Below, piece by piece: positions 11,197 to 22,251 of a stretch of DNA of 64,000 bases. Below the pieces are notes generated by a model. It worked only from the letters and a program-made list of their open reading frames with translations, had not been told where the DNA came from and ran no database searches. Location: NCBI GenBank assembly GCA_030760725.1, contig JASWHV010000005.1:94246622-94310621 (forward strand), given 5' to 3'. Both the position numbers and the translations under genes were made by a program. Origin of the DNA: Neostapfia colusana. Its lineage: Eukaryota; Streptophyta; Magnoliopsida; Poales; Poaceae. Position 1 is the stretch's first letter. Every line of letters starts with the position of its first letter.

Positions 11197-12272
11197 GGTA
11201 GTCCGCGAATATCCGTAAGTGTTTCTCGAAGATCTTCCAGGCTTACCACCTGAGCGCGAGGTGGAATTCAAAATAGAGTTGATACCGGGAACCACGCCAA
11301 TCTCTCAGAGACCATACAAAATGGCTCCAAATAAATTAGCTGAGCTGAAGGAGGAACTCAAAGATCTAATGGACAAGGGGTTCATTTGTCCAAGTTCATC
11401 ACCATGGGGTTGCTCGGCCTTATTTCTAAAGAAGAAAGATGAGACGTTGAGGCTATGCGTCGATTATCGTCCTTTAAATGCTGTGATGATAAAGAACAAG
11501 TATCCACTACCAAGAATTGATGTTCTCTTTGATCAGCTAGTGGGTGCTAAAGTCTTCTCCAAGATGGACTTAAGGTCGGGATATCATCAAATCAGGATTT
11601 GAGCTGAAGATATCCCGAAAACAGCATTCTCGACAAGATATGGACTCTATGAGTATCTTGTCATGTCATTTGGGTTGACCAATGCTCCGTCTCACTTTAT
11701 GTATCTTATGAACTCGGTGTTCATGCCGGAGCTAGATCAGTTCATCATGGTATTCATCGACGACATCTTGGTCTATTCCAAATCAGAAGAGGAACACACT
11801 AAACATTTGCATATTGTGCTCCAACGACTGAGAGATCACAAGCTCGATGCAAAGTTTAGTAAATGTGAATTCTGGATCAACCAAGTGCCATTTCTTGGAC
11901 ATATTATTTCAGCGGAAGGCATTGCTGTTGATCCAAGCAAGATTGAACAAGTGCTGCAATGGAAGTCTCCAACATCAGTCCATGAAGTTCGTAGCTTCTT
12001 AGGTTTGGCGGGATATTATCGGAGGTTTATCCCGGGCTTCTCAAAAATCTCCAAACCTATAACGGAGCTACTGAAAAAGGGTATCAAATATGATTGGAGC
12101 AAGCCATGTGAGGAAGCTTTTCAAGCGTTGGTGAAACACCTCATAACAGCCCCGGTTTTAGCCCAACCGGATACAACCAAGCTCTTTGATGTTTCTTGTG
12201 ATGCGTCCGGCATCGGACTTGGTTGTGTGCTCATGCAAGGAGGACGCTTGGTCACATATGGATCACAGCAAT
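11197..12272 (+). pseudogene. Pol fragment 1 of element A: RT and start of RNase H, gag and PR deleted
   Basis: The reading frame begins at the PR/RT linker (FLEDLPGLPPEREVEFKIEL) and covers the reverse transcriptase with CVDYRPLNAV, SKMDLRSGYHQIRI and the catalytic FIDDILVYS. It enters RNase H at CDASGIGLGCVLMQGG and stops at YGSQQ, where element I begins. It continues at 30301. Breaks are a stop right after the deletion junction (TAA at about 11216) and a TGA at about 11600, where element I has a CGA arginine codon, so this is probably CpG decay. Compared with I, 1739 bp covering gag, protease and part of the leader are lost between two GGTAGTCC octamers. A was therefore dependent or dead before I landed in it. 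Confidence 0.9.
12268..12272. repeat. Left target-site duplication of element I (GCAAT)
   Basis: GCAAT precedes the LTR start TGTAAAAG and is repeated at 30301-30305 after the other LTR. Rejoining the two sides restores collinearity with the pol at 24350, so the duplication marks a single clean insertion. Confidence 0.95.
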
Positions 12273-15200
12273 TGTAAAAGTCCCAAAACTTGTAAATAGA
12301 AAACTTGAGCTATGAATAAAGTTGAGTTTGAGTACAAGAAATGGGACTTACAAAAATATTTTGTGTTCCTCATGAAAGTGTTGGCATGTGCAATAAAACT
12401 TTGAATTCAGTTTGAATTAAGAGGTGCACTTCAAAAAGAAGGAGGGCATGTTCAAAAAAGAAAATTCAAACTGTTGTTTGAAAAAGTGTATTTGCAATAG
12501 CCAACTCAAAGATCAGAGGACATATTTGAATTCCTCAGATCCAAATTATGAGGGAGACCAATTTGGAGGAAATTTGGAGGTGCTTGGATATGAATATCAA
12601 GAGGACATGTAAATTTCATCCAAATTTGAATTCAAATTTGAAACTGAGGCAAAACAGGTCAAATTGCCAAATGACTTTGGAATTTGAGTTCCTCAGAGTT
12701 GAATTTGTAAAGTGCCAAGAATTTTGGAGGTATTTAGGAGAGAAGTGAGTGGGACCCACTTGTCAGTTAGAGGAGGAGACTTACTCCCGAAGGAAATTTC
12801 TTCTCTGTTCACACTCGAACCGGTGGCCGCCGAGCGGAGCGCGACACCGCGGCAGCACTGCTGCCACCTCCCGGCGCTGTCGATCAGCCTCAGCCGATAT
12901 TACCCCGAACGGCGGTCGCACGTAGGAAAAAACTGATCACGTTTCCCCCCTCCTGTGTCTGCTGCCGTGAGCGCCGTTTCTCCCGCAGCTACCGCGCCTC
13001 ATCGGAGCAGCGACGCCCGGCCGCCTCGGCAGATCTCACGCTGACCTGAGCTATCCCGCGACGTCACCGGTTCCTCCTCGAGGTGTTGGGCCTGAAGAAC
13101 AGCCGTTTTCTTCCACGGGGACGCGGCACAGAGCTCGGTTTCTCCAGCGACACCACTGCGAGCCGCCGGCCGGAAGAACTCGTCGCCCGGCCACCACAGG
13201 GCTTCTCCCACCCAGATACAAAAGCAAAAAGGTGCGCCTGTAGACCTTCTCGCTTCACAACAATGCCGACAGCGTGTCATGGACCGTGCTCGCCGGAATT
13301 TCAGTTTTGCCGACAACATACGATAATAGCCGAGAGGAGAAACTCGGCGAATTTGTTTCACATGTTGAACAACTCCCCACACGACGTAGCATACATCTTC
13401 TATACCCCCGTGCGCATTCATAGGATCAAGAACCACCGAGAACCATCGAGCAGAGCCACTGTTCATCGAGTTTTTCGATCTTCGCTGGATTTTGACCTAG
13501 GCCGACGGTGAGGTCATATTTCCGGTGAGTTCCAGCGAGATCGGCAGTTGGGTCCATGTTCTCCTCGGTGCGGTGGTGCTGTACGCGCAGACGGTTACGT
13601 GTTTGGGGTAGTATAACGCCCTAGCGACACTGCCGGAGTGGCCACCGCCGCTGTCGCCGTAGCACCTAGGTTTCCGACCATCGTCAAGCTGAGATAAGCC
13701 CGGCAACGTGTTCCTCGTACGAGAATACGTGGGGGTGGCGAGATCCAGCAAGTTCCGAGCACCGGAACCCACTCCCGGCGAGAGCTCCGGCGAGCTCGGC
13801 GGCGCGGGAGCGCGGGCAGCCGGAGGAAGACGAAGACGGGGGCTGGCCCACGTGTCAGTCGCTTTTGCGAGGGAGGGGGATTGTCTGTGGCCTCGGATCG
13901 GTCTGTGACAACATGGGAAATAGTCTGTGGCCCCGTGTGGCTTGAGTTCGGCAGCTGACACGTGGGGATGGGGCCACTGTCAGAGTTTAAACATTTCCCC
14001 GATTTAATTTGAATTCCAGATTTAGTTCAAACTTTAGAACTGCATAACTTTTGCTAGGAAGCTCCAACATTAGTGATTCAAATTGGGTTGGATTCAGGAT
14101 GAAAAACTCTATCCAAATAAGCAACCCAATTTCCATGAAAACCAATAGAAAATTCTGGAGAATTCTTTAAAACTTTTCAGCAAAAGAATTTTAGAGGGAA
14201 TTTGGATCATCCAAAATTTCCCAAATTTTGCCAGAATATTCTCTAGGATATTAGGAGACTTCTGTAAAAGTTTCAGCTCATTTGGAGTTGATTTAATTTG
14301 GGTAATTCTAATTCCAAGTTTCTGCATTCAAATAAATACGGAAACATTTTCAGAGTATTTCCAAAACTTGGAAATTCAGTTCTAGGCATTCCTTGGCTCC
14401 AAAAATCCTAGGAAAATTCATGCATACTCCCTGGGATATGTATGAAATTATAGTTCACTTGAATTTGCAGTAAAGTGCAAATCTAATCAGAATTAATTCC
14501 TTTTTGCTTAAATGCTTAGGGAATTGTTCTGGGTGATCCAATTAGTGAAATGTTCTGAATTTTGGTCCAGAGAACTTTCTTGTGACAAGGAACTCCCAAG
14601 AAAATTCCCAGCTCCATTGGAGCCCTGGATCATTAGTGTTCTGTTCAACCATTAGTTGATTCCCCACCCAAGTGATGAACCTCACTTCTCACTTGATGAT
14701 AGTGCTTAAACACACATCCAAACCACCACCCCAGTATCATTTTAAATTCTTAAACAGAGTTCCAGTTTTTAACTTTGCTTTAGCATCTGTTAGCAAAAAG
14801 TTTTACAATTAAACATGTATGCATATTCATAACGTGTAGTGATTAAACGTGGAGAAGTAAAGAAGAAGTGGAGCTTGGATCAAGGAGCAAGAAGGCAGGG
14901 ATTAAGCTTCAAGTCAGCATCAGCAACAAACTTCAAACTTATCTGACTTTAGTCACCTGCAAAACCAAGGCAAGCCCCGGTTTGCACTTAAGTTATTTTC
15001 TAAAGTTTTTACTTTGTCCACTACTATGGGTCTCAGTTTGTATGTGCATTAGGTCAAGGATGTTTTATACCCCACTTGCATAACCAAAAATAAACCCTGA
15101 GGTCGAGGGTAGAATTGTGTCATCGATGTAGAATAAGGCCATGCTAAATAGACTAGGGCATCCGGTAGAAGACGAGTAGTTGGAGACTACTCGCGAGCTA

Positions 15201-15304
15201 TAGTTCAGCATATCATAAGTGTGGTTGGGAAAGGAAGCAAACTAAAGTTTACATTTCTAAAGATGAGACCGGGCAGAGGGGTTAGGCTGCGACAAGAAGA
15301 GGTC

Positions 15305-15309
15305 TTGGT
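15305..15309. repeat. Left target-site duplication of solo LTR S (TTGGT)
   Basis: TTGGT precedes the LTR end TGTGGCGG and recurs at 19067-19071. The intact 3' LTR of element I has a single copy at this place (near 29246). Confidence 0.95.
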
Positions 15310-18300
15310 TGTGGCGGACCGGAATCCGCTCATCCAGGATCGCAGAGGGTGGTGCCGCGCGATGCAACACCCGACAGCACACGTCATAAGGACATAATAT
15401 ATTACATGGGAAAAATAACTGAAACTGTACAAGCAGGTACAAACTTCAGTTACAACTATTGTTTATATTACACAGCGGAAGTCTACACTATACAACTCAC
15501 GCCCGCCTATCTAGCAAAAGTTGGTTGCCCAGCCCTAGGGCAACCCACACTAGCTGCACTCCTCAGCTCAGCGCGGCGTGTACGGCTCCCACTCAGCCGT
15601 GGTCCCCGACGGAGGGTAACCCTCGCCGGTGGACTCGTACTCCGAGTCCGTGGGTGGCTCCTCACCTGAAAAACACTTAAGCAGCAGCCGTGAGCACAAA
15701 GGCACAGCAAGGCTTAACCGACTCACCTAAGCATGAAACTCTACATGAGGGGTACAATGGACATAGGATAGTAACATTTCAGCAAAAGGACACGCCTACA
15801 AGTTCATACTTAGTTCATCTTTTAGCAACAAGTTAACAGTTCATGAAGTCTGAAATTTAGTAAGCAGTATTTGGTGGCACACATGTAGCAATACAATTAT
15901 ATCAACCAGCAATATTGAATCAACATGTTTCATCCATTAATCTACGTCACGACTCAGTGACCAAGTGGTACTCTTCACCGCGAGGGACGGCGAATCGACT
16001 CGATATACACCTGCAGGGAAACCCAAAGAGCACGTCACGTACGCCCACCCGTGGAGCTGCACAGCACGCTCACTCGATGTCGTACGGGACAACCTTTCAC
16101 CCCACAGCCCAAACGTCGAACCGGTCGCACCGAAACGAGCAGGAGGTTCCCCACACGGAGCATCTCTCTATGCCCGTTGGCAGATTTCCACCTTGCTGCC
16201 CTCAGCCTACACCTATAAATCGGTGCGTTATGCCTCGGCGGCCGGAGGTTTAGGCTACATCGGTTTATCGGGGCCCATATATCCGATATGCCTTCGGTAC
16301 GTTCAAACTTGATCAGCATGGGCCGCACACGGCTCGGTCCTCAATCGACACGGACAGGGCTGCGCACACAAGACTCCCTCTTGCTGCGCCCTAGCCCCTG
16401 CCCAGTCTCATTTTCATTACTAATGTGATCTCACATCACTCAACTGAACCCGTGCGTCCCAAGCCTATCTCGCGAGTAGATTCCAACTTGTACCGAAGCC
16501 CTATGAATCTTTAAGCATAGCCTATCTATTCGAGGTCTTAGACACTACCCTCACTCTTTTAGGAACCTTTGGTTATGCAAGTGGGGTTTCATTCATCCTA
16601 TACCTAATGCACATACATACTTCATACGACACATGTAAACAACGGAAAAACTTATAAAAAGGTTAATGCAAACCGGGGCTTGCCTTGTTGCTGCTGGTCA
16701 GGGGTTAGTTCCTCTTCCGGAAGGAGGAAGTCCAGCACTTCCGGAGTCTCTTCTTCAATGGCTACACGTTTAATACAATACTACATGTTAATTTGAATGC
16801 AAAGTGTAAACTTGAATACTTATTTACTAATAACTCTAGCTAGCCCTCCCCTGTGGTTCTGAAATTTTTATTGTGGCTTGGTAGGGTCCTAACCAGAGTC
16901 TTGACCAAGTTTCATTTGAAACCAAGTTCATTTGAACCTTGTACAAATAAAAGCCTCTTTGGTCAATAATTGAGCCTCTAAGTAATTCCAGGGTTTTTCA
17001 TGGCTCCCACCATTACTTTCTGGAAACTAGAATTTAGGATGGTTCTGATGGAATTGGTTTCACGTCATTTGAAGAATTCTACAGAAAGTTATGTCCTAAT
17101 TAAGATTGGAGAAAATCTGAAAAATGTTTCTGTACATCTTTCTATTTTCTCTGGGCAGTTCCCTTAATCACCCATTTAGGGTACATAAATTAACTTGGAT
17201 GAGTCTGAAAATTTTACTGGGATTCAGGGATTCTCCAATTAACCTTTCAGCCAAATTTCAGAATTTTTCATAAAGTAGTTCTCCAGATAAAATTCCCAAC
17301 AGTTTAAACTCTAGGTATTTAATTCTGGAAAACTATTCACTTTCATGAGATGAATTTGGTATTGCTGGAAAGTGCTCAGAGAGCTAAATCCAACCAAATT
17401 TGGTTCACTCGATTTGGAGCTTTCTAGCCAAAGTTATGAGGATTTGAAGTTTGGAAGAATCCTGAAAATCGGGGAAAAAGTTTAAACTCTCGGGGCCTGC
17501 GGGGACACTTGTCGAGCGCGGAGGTGTCCGGCACACCGGGGATACCACACGTGTCGAGCGCGGAGGTGTCCGGCACACCGGAGCTCACAGGGTATTTTGC
17601 GCGCCAGCACAGCCGATCCCCGGCCACACGATCCCGGTTTAAATTCTTCAGCCGCTGACACGTGGGCCAGCCGGCTTCGTCTTCCTCCCGCTGTTCTCTC
17701 ACGCCCGCGCCGCCGACCTCGCCGGAGCAGGCTCGGGGCTCACCGGCTCGCCGCTGCCGGACCTCCCAGGGGCTGAAACTCGCCGCCAGGGGGGTGTCGA
17801 CGTCGAGGAACACGTCGGTGGTGTCAGGTCGGGCTGGGGGTGACCGGAAATAGCTCGGCGACGTGCCGCTGCCTCGGTTGAGGTTCGACATCGTCGACCG
17901 TGGTTTCTAAACCCGCCAACACGTCGAACACACAGCCCTACAGCATCAGTGTACCTCTAGGAAGCTCGACAAGGTGTCAAAAGGGTTCAGGGATGGCGGC
18001 AAGTCGGTCGGCACCGTGTGACCGATCGTGCCCACCATGACCGCCCTCGATCGAGCTCAAAATTCGTCACTCCTAGACAGTTTCCCGCTACGGATGCAGA
18101 AAGAACTTGATCGCCGGCTAGTCCAGCATCTACGTGCAAGATTTGATGACCTCCGAAAGATCATAGAGCGAGAAATTAAAGAAACCGTACCGGAAGCTTG
18201 GGTTACGGTCGCCGGAGCAAAAACTAGAAATTCTCTGCGGATTCTTAACGGTTGGCTTCCAAACTTGGAGGAGAGCAGCACGGTGGTCGCACGCCCTGTT

Positions 18301-19066
18301 GCCTCTCTCGCTGGACCGTGAAAACGCCTGTGGAACGCTGCCCACGGGCGCCTGACTCTCGGCTGAGGCTAGGTCGCCGCGGTGGCGATCGTTTTTGGGC
18401 AAAGGAGGTCGGAGCTCGAGGTTTCTGGCGTTGGAGAAGTGGAGTGCGAGCTCAGGTGGCTGTCTAGCAGCTCAGGGACGAAGGAGGAGATGGTTTTGCT
18501 GGTTTTCCCGATTGAGCAGAGAGCTGCGGCGAGAAACAATGCCGCTGCTCGGGTTTGCCCGCGAGAAGATAAAGCCGGCCGACTCCTGCTCGGCTGAGGT
18601 GGTGCCGGTCGCGTGGGGGCACGAGCCAGCCACCCTGGGCGCCAGCGCGCGGAGAGGGAAGCAGCTGGTGGCGCCGGTAGCTGCTCGGTGGCACAGCCGA
18701 CAGCTGCTCGGTGGAATTTCCCACCGAGACTCTGACTTTGGGTGCAAGTTTCTCCTTCTCCCCTCTATGACAGGTAGGTCCCACCCGGGGTTTTAACCTC
18801 TGAAATTTACTCCTAATCACTGTTGTAAACAGTGAGCCCCATAATACCCCTGGTGATTCAAATTATTGACCCCTGAGCCATTTGAATCGAATAGAATTCA
18901 AATTGGGTTCGGTTTGAGTGAATTTCAGCACAAGTTCAGTTTGAATTCAAATAAAGTTTGAATTCGTCCCACTTAGCTCATGTCAAGATCAACTCCGAAT
19001 GGAGTGAAAATTGGTGTGGTGTGGCGATGAACACTTCAAATGTGTGCCAAAACTGAGGCCCTTACA
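15310..19066 (-). mobile_element. Solo LTR S (3757 bp) in the 5' LTR of element I
   Basis: On the minus strand it starts TGTAAGGGCCTCAG (19066) and ends ...GGTCCGCCACA (15310). It is flanked by TTGGT duplications and has no internal region, primer site or polypurine tract, so it is a solo LTR left by LTR-LTR recombination. Its start matches the LTR of J (61855) and its end resembles the LTR of E (54420). The conserved terminal hairpin is at 15351-15371. GC-rich sequence at 17460-18800 is the putative promoter half. The ORFs there (for example 17424-17891 and 18395-18820) have no recognisable domain. This is the deepest layer of the nest. Confidence 0.93.
17511..17594. repeat. 42-bp tandem duplication inside solo LTR S
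   Basis: The unit beginning GTCGAGCGCGGAGGTGTCC occurs at 17511 and again at 17553. Each unit contains the inverted repeat GGTGT/ACACC. The corresponding part of LTR J (about 60040-60080) has one copy. Confidence 0.75.
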
Positions 19067-19071
19067 TTGGT
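19067..19071. repeat. Right target-site duplication of solo LTR S (TTGGT)
   Basis: The second copy of TTGGT. From here the sequence again follows the 3' LTR of element I (from about 29246). Confidence 0.95.
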
Positions 19072-20055
19072 CGAGTAGCTCTGCCTGTGTCGGTTAAGGA
19101 CCGATGCGTATGCCGCGTCCAGGAGCAAGTATTGAGTTGTGTACCGGATGCTTACTGATATATGGGAACCAGGAAACCGATGTACCAGGTTCACTGGATT
19201 GTAGAGGCATACCACATCGTCTCGTTAGACCTATGAGCCCGAGACGGCGCGACTGGTTCTACAGTTTAGTGTCCTGAGAAAGGTTGCTACATACGACGTA
19301 ATGAAGGACGCCAGAGTTGGGTCTTCAGAGGCGGGCGTATGTGTCGAGTTATCTGGGTAGTGTTTGATTCGAATCACCGTCCCTCACGGTTATTGAGTAC
19401 CGCTTGCTCCCATGTTGTAACGTAGTTAATCAACTTGTGTGGAAACAGTTTGCAAAGTTTAATTGCTGCTATGATTACTGTAAATTGCATGAAAACCTTG
19501 TTTGAAGTAGAGATAGAGCAAACTAAAGTTATTTTCCACCTTGGGACAAGTAACATTGGAATGAAGCGTTTCTTGTTTGATTGTGGAGTTCTAATGTTGC
19601 TGGGCGCAAGGACACTACTATTATGGCTAAAATCTGAAAGTTAAGGATGAACTCGTAGGCGAGTCTTTTCGCAAAGTACAGGATTAGGTCTTCAGTTACC
19701 CTCATGTAGAGTTGCATGCTTTAGGAGAGACGTTTAAGTCTTGCTGAGCCTTTGTGCTCACTCTTGCTATATAAGTGGTTTTGCAGGTAAACTTCGACGC
19801 TATAATGAAGGTTGTCTGGTGAGACTCGGGAACTCCCGAGTCGTGTGACACTTGGAGAACCTAGCCGCTGCCATGTCTTCGTGTTGCTAGCGAGAGGAGT
19901 CCGCGGGCTGGACCTCTTCTCGAGTGCCTCCTAGATATTCGACGTGAGCTGTTTATAGACTTCCGCTGTAGCTATTTTATGTAAAGTATTTATAAAGAAC
20001 AGTTGTAAGCTTCCGCTTTGATTTATGTAATACATTGTTCCCTATATGTGTGCTG

Positions 20056-20085
20056 TTGGGTGCCGCATAACACGGCACCACCCAA
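20056..20085 (+). other. Conserved terminal LTR hairpin (copy in the 5' LTR of I)
   Basis: Arms GGTGCCG and CGGCACC enclose the 7-nt loop CATAACA. Outer arms TTGG and CCAA extend the stem past a small bulge. It ends 57 nt before the primer binding site. Related copies are at 2921-2947(-), 9515-9544, 15351-15371(-), 30218-30247, 35985-36014, 39059-39088, 44012-44041, 54459-54480(-, degraded), 56532-56561(-) and 57851-57871(-). The loop length is constant and most stem changes keep pairing on the sense strand. Confidence 0.7.
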
Positions 20086-20141
20086 TGCGATCCCCGGGCG
20101 AGGTGGCACGGCCCTGTGATCGGGGTCGGGCCCCATCAGCG

Positions 20142-20153
20142 TGGTATCAGAGC
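20142..20153 (+). promoter_or_regulatory. Primer binding site of element I (initiator tRNA-Met)
   Basis: TGGTATCAGAGC, followed by CGCATTGG, lies three bases after the LTR end CCCCATCA. This is the standard minus-strand primer site of plant Ty3/gypsy elements and fixes the 5' LTR boundary and the element's orientation. Confidence 0.97.
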
Positions 20154-21687
20154 CGCATTGGTAATAGCACACGGAGTAAGGATCGTATTACGACGAAACT
20201 TAGGATACGGTGAGGAAACGATATTAGGGCCACATAAGGACTATAGTAGCATAGTTACTTAAAGTGGCAAGACTAACATATGTGTTTTAATTCTGAACTT
20301 TCATTATGTAACGACGCACCTACGCTCAGGTAAGAATGGTAAGGAACGCCACCGAAAGCGGTTCAATTTCGGTTAGCTCCCCTGACGAGGAAAGTGGTTC
20401 TGGATTAGATCTCACAGCTTGGTGTGAGACGTCAATATGAAACTCTTGGACTCTTCATGTTCCTGAGTTCATATGAAATGTTGATCCCTGGTGTGCATTA
20501 GGCAAGTAAGTGGAGACCCCATCATGTGGTCAGTAACGCGATAGTGTGTTCGTCTGGAACTAGCCCAGGAGGACATACGCAGCGCTTGCCATCGGCGTGC
20601 CCTGCAGGGCAGTAGGTGGTATCCGTTGGGTTGATAACATTCCCAACCGTGATGACCCGTTCATGACATACTCGGGTTCCCCGTCGTGTGGTGTTGAAAC
20701 ACGATCACGTACCTTGAGACGTAACTTAACTCAAGGACGGGCGTATGACAATGATACGGGCGTTTGTATTTACTTTCAAATATGGAACTGCCTGAGATGA
20801 AACAACCCTTGAGTGCACCACTATTGAGTGTTCTTCTGCTGGTACTAACCACGTACGTATCCCGTGTAGTACACGTGTGCGAGACCGTCTTAGTGCCACT
20901 GATAAAACGGATATGCCGGTATATTCCGGTTTAGGATTTTCTTTTGGTGAGGCAACGTAGTACCAACATGTTCTTACGGTGCATCGACACCGTACTACAC
21001 ATAATAACCTCGTCCCTATGAAGAAATGATTCATGAACTAACTTTCAACAAAAAAATGGAAGTTTGAAACAAGTATTAGCTACTGAACTCTTATTTTGAG
21101 CTAAGATTCAAATGAGAGTATAACTAGGTGTCAAAGTTTTCAAAAAAACAGAGTGCTCTGTTTCTGGCAGGAAATTCTTGCTGGACTTTAACGGAGCATA
21201 ACTCTGAGTAGATTTAACCAATTAAGGTGTATGATAAAGTTCTGGAAAGATTTTCAAGCGCTCTACAACTTCTTTGTAGACCTCCAGAGCCAAATCACAC
21301 GTTAAGTTGGTGAAAAGTCCAGTTGAAGGCAAACTGTTCGGAACCAGGACAGTAGCAAAAACCTCTCTGGACCTTTCTGTTTTTAAGCCATAACTTCCTG
21401 TAGAAAAATCCTTAAGGAGCACATAAGTACTTGTTGGAAAGCTACTGAAGTTTACTAAAACTTTGGTATTGCACTCAAGTCAAGAATCTGTTGATAACTT
21501 GAGTAAAAGTTGGAGTTTGTGTGAGCTGGTCAGGGTAGTCCCGCTGATTAGCCTAGCGTACATAAGATTTGTTTAAACATGAATGTGGTTATGCTTTCAT
21601 AAAGTTCATGACATGTTCATGTTTTACTTATCTTTACTTACTAATGAGATAGAATTTTGGTTGACTCAAAATTTAGTTTCGTGCAGT
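20154..21687 (+). other. Leader of element I
   Basis: A 1.5 kb untranslated leader with small chance ORFs only. Inverted repeats shared with the other leaders are TCTCACA/TGTGAGA (20410-20429), the palindrome TGCCCTGCAGGGCA (20598-20611), GTTGGG/CCCAAC (about 20626-20648) and CCTTGAG/CTCAAGG (20712-20736). It contains the upstream copy of GGTAGTCC (21534-21541) that matches the deletion junction of element A. Confidence 0.85.
20598..20611 (+). other. 14-bp palindrome in the leader of I
   Basis: TGCCCTGCAGGGCA, identical to the copy in A at 10067-10080. It lies between GCTTGCCATCGGCG and GTAGGTGGTATC, both of which are also conserved. Confidence 0.5.
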
Positions 21688-22251
21688 ATGGTACGTACAC
21701 ATTCTCAAATAGAGCTTGGAGGTTCAAGTCGAGGTGGGAATGACTCGACTTCATCACAAGAGCCATCGCCAACCGGATTGGCTGAAATTATGGCGAAGAT
21801 GAATGAAACTCTCCAAACTCTAGTTCAGCAAGGCATAGATCGAGAAGCTCAACATCACATGCCAACCCAGAGCACGTATCTGGATTTCTTGGCGACACAA
21901 CCGCCGGTATTATCCGAGGCGGCTGACCATTGTGAAGCAAATCACTGGTTACGTGTCATTGAGTACAAGCTTGGGTTGATCCGATGTGACGAATTCTCGA
22001 AGACTCTATATGCCGCTCAACAGCTTCACGGCTTTGCTGGAGCATGGTGGGCAGAGTACCTTGCTGTTCAACCAGCAGGGCATCGTGTCACATGGGCGGA
22101 ATTCCAGGCTGCATTTCGTGCTCGTTTCATCCCTGCGGGCATAATGCAAACCAGTCTGGATGAGTTATGGAGTCTGAAGCAAGGGGGCATGAGTGTTATT
22201 GAGTATGCGAAGGAATTCAATCGCTTAGCTCAATATGTCCTGACTATGTGA
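21688..22251 (+). CDS. Gag of element I (capsid domain, ends at a frameshift)
   Basis: The start is set at MVRTHSQIELGG because the gags at 1322(-) and 52489(-) begin the same way; an in-frame ATG at 21583 would add 35 residues not seen in relatives. After a Ser-rich N-terminus comes the retrotransposon gag domain, with TYLDFLATQPPVLSEAADH, EANHWLRVIEYKLGLI, GFAGAWWAEYLAVQPAGHRV, AEFQAAFRARFIPAG and EYAKEFNRLAQYV. At about 22238 the frame is lost by a one-base change and terminates at a TGA (22249-22251). The remaining homology continues in the frame starting at 22248. Gag would assemble the cytoplasmic particle and package RNA. Programmed frameshifting is possible in principle, but the break is in mid-domain, so mutation is likelier. 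Confidence 0.88.
   Translation: MVRTHSQIELGGSSRGGNDSTSSQEPSPTGLAEIMAKMNETLQTLVQQGIDREAQHHMPTQSTYLDFLATQPPVLSEAADHCEANHWLRVIEYKLGLIRCDEFSKTLYAAQQLHGFAGAWWAEYLAVQPAGHRVTWAEFQAAFRARFIPAGIMQTSLDELWSLKQGGMSVIEYAKEFNRLAQYVLTM

Larger units (their letters stand above)
12273..20138 (+). repeat. 5' LTR of element I, split by solo LTR S
   Basis: The LTR starts TGTAAAAGTCCC and ends ...CCCCATCA. Without S (15310-19066) and its 5-bp duplication it is 4104 bp, against 4086 bp for the 3' LTR. The GC-rich segment at 12740-13960 carries the grass-type motif GTGGGACCCACTTGTCAG (about 12749) and CCCACGTGTCAG (about 13850), and is the likely promoter region. ORFs at 12999-13511 and 13497-13961 recur at the same place in the 3' LTR but show no known domain. 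The conserved hairpins are at 15173-15193 and 20056-20085. Confidence 0.92.

Noticed and set aside
12999..13511. Overlapping ORFs of 140-155 residues, repeated at 26943-27452
   Set aside because: They recur because they lie in both LTRs of element I. Both strands are open in GC-rich sequence, there are no known domains, and other LTR families do not keep the frames.
21583..21687. Upstream in-frame start for the gag of I (MWLCFHKVHD...)
   Set aside because: The extension is not shared with the other gags, which all begin MVRT; it is leader sequence that happens to be open.
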